Positions 15,118-20,451 of a stretch of DNA of 20,451 nt are shown here, in pieces (within the stretch, counting starts at the first letter, position 1; each line of letters opens with the position of its first letter). The stretch comes from a virus. The stretch lies in the IMG/VR virus record IMGVR_UViG_3300013126_000311, positions 1 to 20,451 of that record. One strand, 5' to 3'. The translations under genes and the position numbers were made by a program. The notes below the pieces were generated by a model. It was not told the origin of the DNA and ran no database searches. It saw only the letters and a program-made list of their open reading frames with translations.

Positions 15118-17392
15118 GATTCATTATTTCGCTTGTTATGCCTCTGTTATTATATGTTGCAAATTTAATACTTATTTTTGATTGTTTCACTTCGGGTTGA
15201 TAAAGATGTTTCTGAGTAGCCATAATCGCCAGCCCCGAGCTGATAGAAGCATCATGCTTCGTTCTGTCGTCGATATTAAATCGAGCCCAATCTTCAAGCG
15301 TTCTATTAAAATACATGTTACCAATATCTTCCGGATCGCGGTAATGCCCCTCCATGTCATATCCAACAAATTTCTCTATGTACGCCTCAATAGCCGACGC
15401 ATGAGCTTGTTTCACATCCTCAGAGTTGTTCGGTATCCCTCCGAGCTCACGCTCTGTTTTAGACAGCTTATCCGTAGTTTTATCCGGTCTGTTTAGCGAG
15501 AACTTCCTGTATCCTCTATTTTTAAAGTGGTACAGTAATCTCGGCTTATTGTTTTCAACAAGAATCGGCATTCCGTAAAAGACACAAGCCATCAAAACAT
15601 CTTCATAGAATATCTCAGATGTCGCTGGCCTTGATATATATTCAAGAAAAAATGAATTTACAGGAGCGTCGTCCATATGATATCCGGTTTTTCCGTGAAG
15701 AGCTCCATTCGATCCGCTTCCATCAACCACACCTGATATATCATAAGAGTCACACCCGAAAGCTCCTAAATGCTCGTTCCCCGGATACTTCATATCATTT
15801 CTTTTGATTACACGATTACGCATATTCTCCGGCGGTATCCATGATACAAGAAACCTTCCTCTTGGGTCAGGAGTCCAAACTACAGTAGAATCCTGGACTC
15901 CATTAGCCCACCTGAACGAACCTCTTGTTACGTACAGCTCTTTTACAATAGAGTCATTATAATCGATCTGCTGGTATATCTTTGTCAGATTAAATAAAGA
16001 CGATCTACTTTCATCCCTGAAGGCGTGGCTTATTGTTCTTGGGAATTGTCTGTAATACTCATTCAGTCCATCCGGGTCGCTTTTAAGCGCTGCAATTTCG
16101 CCCTCCCAATAATTTATAGCCCCTACGGCTATCCATTCCCCATCTATGCCCATTACAGGCTTTACAGGGGTTCTTAATACCGGCATCCCGTATCTATCTA
16201 TGAACCCCTCCATATTCCACTCCATTGGAATAAACAGCGAATACATACCGGACTTTGTGTTTCCGTTCGAGTTTCTCGCCTCCACATCAGAGTCCATGTA
16301 CAACTGCTTAAACTCCTTGCCACCTTTCTCAAGCGCGTTACAGGTGGACCCCATCATACATTTGCCAACAACCTTATTACCAAGGCGCAAACAAGTCTTT
16401 GTTACCTTCCAGTTATTCGTTATGCTGTTTGGCTTTAACCATTTACTCGACTCGTCGTGCAACAACAGCTTCAGCTTCTCGCCGTCATAAGAGTTATCTC
16501 CGGTATTCTTCCAGTCTATGGTAGTATTAAGACCCTCAACTTCGTCAGAAAATAATTGGCTCATGTTTTTGCGCGTAATCTTCACAGCAGGGACCCTGAA
16601 CGATAATTCCGTTTTTGGCTTATCCATACCATCCTGAACGGGACGGAAAAAGAACGGAAGTTTATTATTGATGCTAACGACTTTGTCTGTAAACATCTTT
16701 TTTGCATCATCACCAGTCTTAGAGAGTATTCCGACTCTCGCATTCCTTGTAAGCGTTCCCACATTAATAGCTTCACTTGAAGCCATGTAAGAAAACCCGG
16801 AGCGCCTGATTTTTACATACATCTGCCCAAAACAACGACTATCAGCCTTGCAGGCTTCCCAATGCAAAAATAAAGCTCTATTAGCCTCTCTATAGTCCGG
16901 ATAGCCCACGTCAATACAGTTCCACTGTAAATACATATAATGAGAACCGGTAATATAGGTTTTGACGCCGTTATTCATAAACCAGAAGCCAATCTCTCTA
17001 CGGTCGAACTCATTTTCGATATAATCAACCCATCTATTCTTAAACTCAGAAGGCATCTCGCTCCAAACAGCCATGCTTTTTATTTTACTCAACTCTTTTG
17101 GAAGCTGAGTCCTTTCCCAGTATTGGTCGGATTGCTTTTTAGACCTTTCATAAATGTTTTCAGGCGGGGGAGGAAGCGCTATCAGTAGTCCCTGAATTTT
17201 CACAAGAGAGCCTATCGTTCCATCTTTTGATATCACAACGAAGTCAAAATCACTATTATACCCGTATTTCCACGACTTTTCTCTGTTCTTTTTTTTGACA
17301 ACAGCGATGTCTATGTATCCGCGTACAGGAGTTATGAGGTCATAACGATCTTCGCTCTGCGAATCCGCTGTTACTGTGAATTGATTTTCCAT
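15107..17392 (-). CDS. terL: Terminase large subunit (packaging ATPase and nuclease)
   Basis: This 761-residue protein shows the order of a large terminase. A deviant P-loop, VKIRRSGFSY (residues 193-202), resembles the lambda-type loop in which the Lys stands at the front rather than in GK[ST]. Walker B is LLLHDE (309-314) with the catalytic Glu at 314. A GST coupling motif is at 348-350. The C-terminal nuclease begins with AFGCDSYD (544-551), where Asp548 is the likely first metal ligand. It drives ATP-dependent translocation of DNA into the head through the portal and cuts the concatemer. The start at ATG 17392 lies inside the end of the upstream gene (53-base overlap) and has a CCGGAG Shine-Dalgarno-like site. 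The stop overlaps the portal gene. Length matches crAss-like terminases. Confidence 0.9.
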   Translation of the reverse strand: MENQFTVTADSQSEDRYDLITPVRGYIDIAVVKKKNREKSWKYGYNSDFDFVVISKDGTIGSLVKIQGLLIALPPPPENIYERSKKQSDQYWERTQLPKELSKIKSMAVWSEMPSEFKNRWVDYIENEFDRREIGFWFMNNGVKTYITGSHYMYLQWNCIDVGYPDYREANRALFLHWEACKADSRCFGQMYVKIRRSGFSYMASSEAINVGTLTRNARVGILSKTGDDAKKMFTDKVVSINNKLPFFFRPVQDGMDKPKTELSFRVPAVKITRKNMSQLFSDEVEGLNTTIDWKNTGDNSYDGEKLKLLLHDESSKWLKPNSITNNWKVTKTCLRLGNKVVGKCMMGSTCNALEKGGKEFKQLYMDSDVEARNSNGNTKSGMYSLFIPMEWNMEGFIDRYGMPVLRTPVKPVMGIDGEWIAVGAINYWEGEIAALKSDPDGLNEYYRQFPRTISHAFRDESRSSLFNLTKIYQQIDYNDSIVKELYVTRGSFRWANGVQDSTVVWTPDPRGRFLVSWIPPENMRNRVIKRNDMKYPGNEHLGAFGCDSYDISGVVDGSGSNGALHGKTGYHMDDAPVNSFFLEYISRPATSEIFYEDVLMACVFYGMPILVENNKPRLLYHFKNRGYRKFSLNRPDKTTDKLSKTERELGGIPNNSEDVKQAHASAIEAYIEKFVGYDMEGHYRDPEDIGNMYFNRTLEDWARFNIDDRTKHDASISSGLAIMATQKHLYQPEVKQSKISIKFATYNNRGITSEIMNHGR

Positions 17393-17645
17393 CTGCTCCG
17401 GTATCCTTTATTGATTGCTTCTCCGACTCTATTCTCGACAATATTTCAAATGCGTCAAATATAGCCATTTTCTTAGCCTGCGCTGCTGTTTTTAATCTAT
17501 CAGCTGCAAGCATAGAGTCAACTTCCGTATCATCCTTTCCGCCTTTTTTTACAATCTTTTCTTTCGCAACTTCAATAAGATGGCTAATAGCCTCATATCC
17601 AGCTGCGATAATCTCCTCTTTTATTTCCGTATTAGTCTTTTCCAT
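17340..17645 (-). CDS. Probable small terminase-like protein before TerL
   Basis: This 101-residue, mostly helical protein contains AGYEAISHLIEVAKEKIVKK and ADRLKTAAQAKKMAIFDAFE followed by ILSRIESE. That second block recurs, from memory, in small genes directly before TerL in crAss-like and related phages. Size, helical content, charge and position fit a small terminase subunit that recognises the packaging start and regulates TerL. I see no clear helix-turn-helix, so DNA binding is not shown. The last 53 bases overlap the TerL start, which suggests coupled translation. The start ATG is 1 base past the stop of the upstream gene; its leader is A/T-rich (TTAAATTGAATTAA) without a Shine-Dalgarno site. 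It may instead be an unrelated structural or regulatory protein. Confidence 0.6.
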   Translation of the reverse strand: MEKTNTEIKEEIIAAGYEAISHLIEVAKEKIVKKGGKDDTEVDSMLAADRLKTAAQAKKMAIFDAFEILSRIESEKQSIKDTGADGKSIHSNSGFAERRSL

Positions 17646-18179
17646 TTAATTCAATTTAACTGTAATATGTTTATCCATTATTCTAAACAGCTTTTCTCCA
17701 TCAATATCAAACTCATAAATACACCCCGGCACAAACGAAACCATATCTCCGCGCGCGAACCCGAGCTTTTCCATTCCAATAGATACGTGCGTTAATTCAG
17801 CAACAAGCATTCCGGTATCCGGAACTTTTGCGAAACAATAATCCCCATGAGGCATCCAAACACCGTTCCTTTTGTACATATAAAATTGGTCGTCATCGAG
17901 CAGGAAGTTATTGTCTCTCAAAAAACTCTTTCCGCTCCTCTGATATCCATGCATATCACCATACAGCCTGAATACATTATGATGCACCAGCAAAACATCT
18001 CCAATTATCGCAGGACCAGCATAGTTTGGTGGAGTTGAGAGTAGCGTAGCATACCTATTCGTATAGGCATAGTCTTCGTCATTTACACTGATGATAAAAT
18101 CAACCCCGGAAATGTTTATTGTATTGTTATACCTTTTATCATTAACGGGGGAAACTATAAACTGAAACGGCGATCTCAT
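17646..18179 (-). CDS. Conserved crAss-like protein, possibly GroES-like fold
   Basis: This 177-residue protein is conserved near TerL in crAss-like phages as I remember them; the marker segments are IIGDVLLVHHNVFRLYGDMH, FYMYKRNGVWMPHGDYCFAK and GFARGDMVSFVPGCIYEFDI followed by DGEKLFRIMDKHITVKL. The last part resembles the C-terminal half of a Cpn10/GroES barrel (V..GD.V.F.pg..ye..idGe.lyr....I), and GDVLLVHHN could be a second, degenerate copy. If so, it might help fold a virion protein with the host chaperonin, perhaps the capsid. The GroES-like mobile loop is not clearly identifiable, so this is a tentative fold idea, not a function call. ATG overlaps the previous stop as ATGA. Confidence 0.6.
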   Translation of the reverse strand: MRSPFQFIVSPVNDKRYNNTINISGVDFIISVNDEDYAYTNRYATLLSTPPNYAGPAIIGDVLLVHHNVFRLYGDMHGYQRSGKSFLRDNNFLLDDDQFYMYKRNGVWMPHGDYCFAKVPDTGMLVAELTHVSIGMEKLGFARGDMVSFVPGCIYEFDIDGEKLFRIMDKHITVKLN

Positions 18180-18403
18180 TGGAAGTCTATATTATACTCG
18201 ATTGTGTGTGGGACCCGCATACTGATGGACTTCCACATAATTATCTCGTTACCACGAAGCACAAAGACATTTATCATCTTTGACTCAAAATCTCTCAGTA
18301 TTTTGTGTATCTCGCATGTCTCATTGATAACGCGCTGGCCGATAGTATATACCATAAGATGGTTAAGCTCCGTTCCAACGCTCAATTTTCTAATGTCATT
18401 CAT
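18176..18403 (-). CDS. Small conserved protein of unknown function near TerL
   Basis: This 75-residue protein begins MNDIRKLSVGTELNHLMVYT, then IGQRVINETCEIHKILRD, and ends in a WKSISMRVPHTIEYNIDFQ segment. The pairing of an IRKLSxG...YxxGQ start with a WKxxxxxVPxxIEYNIxF end is one I recognise from small genes in the same place in crAss-like phages. No domain or function is known to me. It is probably a compact alpha/beta protein; there is no membrane segment. It is followed by an ATGA overlap with the GroES-like gene. Its leader contains a 20-base direct repeat (AAAATACATT units) and no Shine-Dalgarno site. Confidence 0.6.
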   Translation of the reverse strand: MNDIRKLSVGTELNHLMVYTIGQRVINETCEIHKILRDFESKMINVFVLRGNEIIMWKSISMRVPHTIEYNIDFQ

Positions 18404-18443
18404 AATGTATTTTATTTTATTTTAATGTATTTTATTTTACAAC
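18404..18443 (-). repeat. Two copies of a 20-base A/T-rich unit in the leader of the 75-residue gene
   Basis: AATGTATTTTATTTTA occurs exactly at 18404-18419 and 18424-18439 on the plus strand, a 20-base period. The copies cover the whole gap between the spanin-like gene and the next ATG plus the last codons of the spanin-like gene. A simple tandem duplication explains it; it also extends the A-rich leader that favours translation in Bacteroidota. Confidence 0.7.
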
Positions 18444-19052
18444 AGAGACTACAATAGCCCCTCCGGCTGCGCCCATTATAGCGTATGCCCACCTTGGAAG
18501 CTTCTTTTTCTCTGCTGATATCTCTTTCTCTGCCGCGTCAAGCGACTCTTTGCATGTTTTCATACTTGCTTCGTGCGATGTGATTATGCCCTCCAGTTTT
18601 ACTGATTTCGACTTAAACAACAAGGTCAAGTCAGTGTATTCAACGACCTGTTTATCAAGCTCGCTTATCTGCTCGTCTTTAATATCAATAACTGCGTTTT
18701 TAGCTTCTATAACACTGTCGCACAGCGTGTATTGCACTGACTCCTCATATAATGCCTGCAAGCTATCCGCCCTCTGTTCCGCTTCGTTACCGGAGGCGCG
18801 AAGTCTTCTTATCTTCTTATCTCTCTGGCTTATCGTGCTATCTTTTACGTTAACCATGCTGTCGATAACGGATATTTCTCTTTTTTTGTGCACAACGGTC
18901 AGGCTATCAATAAGAAAAGACTCACGGGCACTAAAGAAGATTTCCTGGTTAGCGGCATCATCAAGCCTTTTACATACATGGACAATTCCCGACGCCATAA
19001 GGATAACCAGAGATAAACACAAGACATACCCAAAAATCGTTACTGCTTTCAT
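18432..19052 (-). CDS. Spanin-like coiled-coil protein with membrane segments at both ends
   Basis: This 206-residue protein has a hydrophobic N-terminal segment (about residues 4-26, IFGYVLCLSLVILMASGIVH), a long charged coiled coil (about 30-180) with several Cys, and a second hydrophobic segment at the very end (about 187-204, AYAIMGAAGGAIVVSVV). No lipobox is seen at Cys12 or Cys27. The architecture and its place after holin-like and DUF5675 genes fit a spanin or other envelope-bridging lysis protein. A true unimolecular spanin would need a lipoprotein anchor, so the exact class is uncertain; a virion-associated tape-like protein is an alternative. The start overlaps the stop of the DUF5675 gene as ATGA. 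Confidence 0.6.
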   Translation of the reverse strand: MKAVTIFGYVLCLSLVILMASGIVHVCKRLDDAANQEIFFSARESFLIDSLTVVHKKREISVIDSMVNVKDSTISQRDKKIRRLRASGNEAEQRADSLQALYEESVQYTLCDSVIEAKNAVIDIKDEQISELDKQVVEYTDLTLLFKSKSVKLEGIITSHEASMKTCKESLDAAEKEISAEKKKLPRWAYAIMGAAGGAIVVSVVK

Positions 19053-19441
19053 TTTATGATAAGTTTAATGCGCCCTCCGGCTTTTTGTATTTTTGAGATA
19101 ATAACCTTTTCCCAGTATTTTGAATTAATTACCCTCCCGATAATTTTATTTTCACCAGGGAGAAGGCAACCTTCTGTATCGTGCTCCGAGTTTCCGGCAT
19201 GCAAACGCACACCTTCAAAATTTGGGACATTAAGCAATAACGGAAGCATTCTTTTGAATCTATTCGACATAGTCAGAATTATTTCATACTCTCCCTCCGG
19301 GATAGCGGTAGTTCCTTTTACCTTTTTTCCTGTACGAACCCTGTCTTCAAGGATATCACAAAGATATCCGGCGCCGGTACTTAATTTTCCTATCGTGTAC
19401 GTCTCCTTTTTCGCTACACGCGCAAGTGTCCATGTTTCCAT
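19049..19441 (-). CDS. DUF5675 protein, probable lysis-associated wall enzyme
   Basis: This 130-residue protein matches the DUF5675 pattern as I remember it: TTAIPEGEYEIILTMSNRFK (about residues 44-63), LPLLLNVPNFEGVRLHAGNS (66-85) and DTEGCLLPGE (88-97). His81, Asp88 and Cys92 lie in an H-x-GN...D-T-E-GC arrangement that recalls the YkuD L,D-transpeptidase His/Cys site, so a peptidoglycan-acting role is a reasonable inference. DUF5675 genes are common beside holins in Bacteroidota phages. No lysozyme or amidase is present in the window, so it may be the endolysin-like component. I start at ATG 19441, one base after the stop of the holin-like gene; an in-frame TTG four codons earlier overlaps that gene and is less likely. 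There is no signal peptide. Confidence 0.78.
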   Translation of the reverse strand: METWTLARVAKKETYTIGKLSTGAGYLCDILEDRVRTGKKVKGTTAIPEGEYEIILTMSNRFKRMLPLLLNVPNFEGVRLHAGNSEHDTEGCLLPGENKIIGRVINSKYWEKVIISKIQKAGGRIKLIIK

Positions 19442-19442
19442 A

Positions 19443-19625
19443 TTATTCCGCAAATAAGTTAGTTAAAAAAGTACCTGCAATGCCACACCCTAAACCGATA
19501 TACCCAACAGTATCATTGCCTGCCGTAATTCCGTACCCGGTAATAAAGCTTGACACAGAAAGAATAGCCATTCCCAGTTTCGCCCACTTAGCAGGCGTTG
19601 ATTTGTTTACATTGCTTAGTTTCAT
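19443..19625 (-). CDS. Two-TM holin-like protein
   Basis: This 60-residue protein starts with a short basic stretch (KLSNVNKSTPAKWAK) followed by two hydrophobic segments, about residues 15-35 (KLGMAILSVSSFITGYGITA) and 39-58 (TVGYIGLGCGIAGTFLTNLF), separated by a tight turn. The STPAKWAKLGMAILSVSSFI pattern recurs in small membrane proteins of Bacteroides-type phages as I remember them. Size, topology and position directly before the DUF5675 gene fit a holin. The C-terminus is short and not strongly charged, unlike most class II holins, so the call is not certain. The leader is a poly-A run (TTTAAAAAAAATATAAAT). Confidence 0.65.
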   Translation of the reverse strand: MKLSNVNKSTPAKWAKLGMAILSVSSFITGYGITAGNDTVGYIGLGCGIAGTFLTNLFAE

Positions 19626-19638
19626 ATTTATATTTTTT

Positions 19639-19941
19639 TTAAATTACACCTTCTTCTTCGACATATTTCTCAAATTGTGCACGAACCTTGCAGCCGCGAC
19701 TGTGAGGACAGTTTTTTGTCTCCCGCATTATGTTTGCAAGCCTTATAGCCTTATGATACCATCTTGACCTCTCGCTTTTAAGCTCGATGAGCTCATCCTT
19801 TAATTTTGTTATCTCATCTTTTAAAACTCCTATTGTCGCAGAATGAGTCTTGTGAACCCAATATGTGAGTCCTGACGACACGAGTAAGCTTGATAGCCCG
19901 GATAAAATAGCAGACAATTCTGTCATTGGCAACTGATCCAT
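19639..19941 (-). CDS. One-TM coiled-coil protein of the lysis cassette
   Basis: This 100-residue protein has one hydrophobic segment (about residues 9-28, LSAILSGLSSLLVSSGLTYW), a short coiled coil (about 36-62, IGVLKDEITKLKDELIELKS) and a C-terminal NCPHSRGCKVRAQF motif with Cys78 and Cys84. Small proteins with an N-terminal membrane segment, a coiled coil and a C-P-x-S-R-G-C end occur with holin genes in Bacteroidota phages, from memory. A holin-type or holin-regulating role is likely but not shown. It is the first gene after the best promoter candidate in the window (19963-19993) and is 13 bases from the holin-like gene. Confidence 0.6.
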   Translation of the reverse strand: MDQLPMTELSAILSGLSSLLVSSGLTYWVHKTHSATIGVLKDEITKLKDELIELKSERSRWYHKAIRLANIMRETKNCPHSRGCKVRAQFEKYVEEEGVI

Positions 19942-19962
19942 ATCTCTTTTGATTTACTTATG

Positions 19963-19993
19963 CAAATATACATTAATTTTCATTATCTCCAAT
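19963..19993 (-). promoter_or_regulatory. Bacteroidota-type promoter before the lysis genes
   Basis: On the minus strand ATTG (19993-19990) is followed after 19 bases by TATATTTG (19970-19963). This fits the Bacteroidota vegetative consensus TTTG-N19-TAnnTTTG with a single mismatch in the -33 box. The -7 box ends 21 bases before the ATG of the first lysis gene. The -33 box lies within the end of the upstream 65-residue gene. It is the only site here with both boxes at the right spacing. Confidence 0.55.
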
Positions 19994-20170
19994 CTCATTT
20001 TCCTTTTCATAAATATCATTCCCAACTTCAATAAACCATACACCCTCCTCGTCTTGTTGAGGAATAGCATAGGTAAGTGTTGCCCCATCAGGCGTAGGCA
20101 AGCCCATCAAACGGTCACATACAGCAACACGTTCGAGTGCTTCGGCTTCTGTGTTAAAAGTTTCTCTCAT
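19973..20170 (-). CDS. Small protein of unknown function after the FISUMP gene
   Basis: This 65-residue acidic protein (RETFNTEAEALERVAVCDRL, GLPTPDGATLTYAIPQQDEE, then GVWFIEVGND) has an N-terminal helix and a C-terminal beta hairpin-like part. There is no membrane segment. The EAEALERVAVCDxxxGLPxPxGxTLTYA pattern looks like short genes I remember from Bacteroides phage tail-fibre regions, and its place one base after the FISUMP-type gene is compatible with a fibre assembly partner. I cannot name a function. The start ATG follows the upstream TAA by one base; there is no Shine-Dalgarno site. Confidence 0.6.
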   Translation of the reverse strand: MRETFNTEAEALERVAVCDRLMGLPTPDGATLTYAIPQQDEEGVWFIEVGNDIYEKENEIGDNEN

Positions 20171-20171
20171 T

Positions 20172-20451
20172 TTAGTAGTCTTTGATTAATAGGATATATG
20201 CACCATAATTCTTTGTAAAAGATAATATGAAATAGCTATTGTTATCCATTATTAAAACTCTTTTATCTGAATCTGCGATTAAAAAAGACATACTTGCTTT
20301 ATTTGCCCCAAACGCACCTGATGTATCTCTATATCCTCCACCCAGCACCGTCAATCCACTTGTATTCGTACCATTGGCGCTCGTCCAATAATTAGTTCCC
20401 ATCGCCTTCAATCCTGCTACACCAACAGCCTCGATAATCGCTGTCCATTCC
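20172..20451 (-). CDS. FISUMP-like surface/tail protein, C-terminal end (runs off right edge)
   Basis: Only the last 92 residues are inside the window. They read EWTAIIEAVGVAGLKAMGTN, YWTSANGTNTSGLTVLGGGY, RDTSGAFGANKASMSFLIAD, then a C-terminal FTKNYGAYILLIKDY. This follows the FISUMP (Fib_succ_major, TIGR02145-type) pattern: eW..l....G.....aGxkLKa.Gt..W....gaTNssGf.alpgGyRd.sGsF, then a terminal k.yG..vrlikD. The usual YWWSST centre is replaced by SMSFLIAD. FISUMP modules are C-type-lectin-like or surface-exposed repeats, common in Bacteroidota proteins and in tail fibres of their phages. A receptor-binding tail fibre tip is the likely role. The coding frame is open to the window edge with no start codon needed. 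Confidence 0.7.
   Translation of the reverse strand, partial: EWTAIIEAVGVAGLKAMGTNYWTSANGTNTSGLTVLGGGYRDTSGAFGANKASMSFLIADSDKRVLIMDNNSYFILSFTKNYGAYILLIKDY

Noticed and set aside
15160-15167. TAAATTTG (minus strand) as a portal promoter
   Set aside because: It lies within the terminase coding sequence, has no -33 box, and the terminase and portal genes overlap, which suggests one message.
18550-19059. 169-codon open frame on the plus strand
   Set aside because: It mirrors the spanin-like coiled-coil gene; the Ser/Leu-rich translation is what antisense of a Glu/Lys/Asp-rich coiled coil gives.
19442-19453. Upstream TTG start for the DUF5675 gene
   Set aside because: It overlaps the end of the holin-like gene, and ATG 19441 lies one base past that stop with typical spacing for this operon.
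19056-19457. 133-codon open frame on the plus strand
   Set aside because: It is antisense to the DUF5675 gene, whose conserved motifs are clear.
1-20451. tRNA genes, CRISPR arrays, insertion sequences, integrase or attachment sites
   Set aside because: I looked on both strands and saw no cloverleaf-like sequence, regular spaced repeats, transposase motifs or terminal repeats, though a dedicated search was not possible.

Overview
The window reads as the virion-assembly, packaging and lysis block of a tailed phage of the crAss-like type (order Crassvirales or a close podovirus relative) that infects a Bacteroidota host. Every convincing gene is on the minus strand, so transcription runs from high to low coordinates. 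The assignment rests on the portal, capsid, scaffold, ring and muzzle-type sequences, which I recognise from memory of these phages; no search was run. Other pointers to a Bacteroidota host are the A/T-rich gene leaders without Shine-Dalgarno sites, several TAnnTTTG-type -7 boxes, and a FISUMP-like lectin module.

Layout in transcription order. At 20451-19973 lie the 3' end of a FISUMP-type (tail fibre or surface) protein and a small unknown gene. At 19941-18432 is a lysis-type cassette: a one-TM coiled-coil protein, a two-TM holin-like protein, a DUF5675 protein that is probably the wall-acting enzyme, and a spanin-like coiled-coil protein with membrane segments at both ends. At 18403-12679 are two small conserved proteins (one possibly GroES-like), a likely small terminase, the large terminase and the portal, mostly overlapping or nearly abutting. 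At 12624-8971 are a small basic protein, a scaffold-like protein, the major capsid protein and a conserved head-region protein. This block ends in a clear rho-independent terminator at 8908-8945, and a weaker GC-rich hairpin lies just after the capsid gene. From 8881 to the left edge come two ring/connector-type proteins, the giant muzzle/stabilization protein, a separate gene that looks like its detached C-terminal domain, a GNAT-like protein, and the start of another virion protein.

The genes fit one late programme: terminase cuts and pumps DNA through the portal into a scaffolded HK97-fold head, ring and muzzle proteins build the short tail, and the holin/DUF5675/spanin set releases progeny. 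I saw no tRNA, CRISPR array, insertion sequence, integrase or defence gene. No stretch over 300 bases lacks a gene; the longest gaps are 89 and 70 bases and each holds a hairpin.

I do not see an entirely new system. The observations most worth a second look are the split muzzle protein with a roughly 745-residue extension between its two parts, a perfect 10-bp inverted repeat over the start of the GNAT-like gene, and the terminator/promoter junction that separates head from tail genes.
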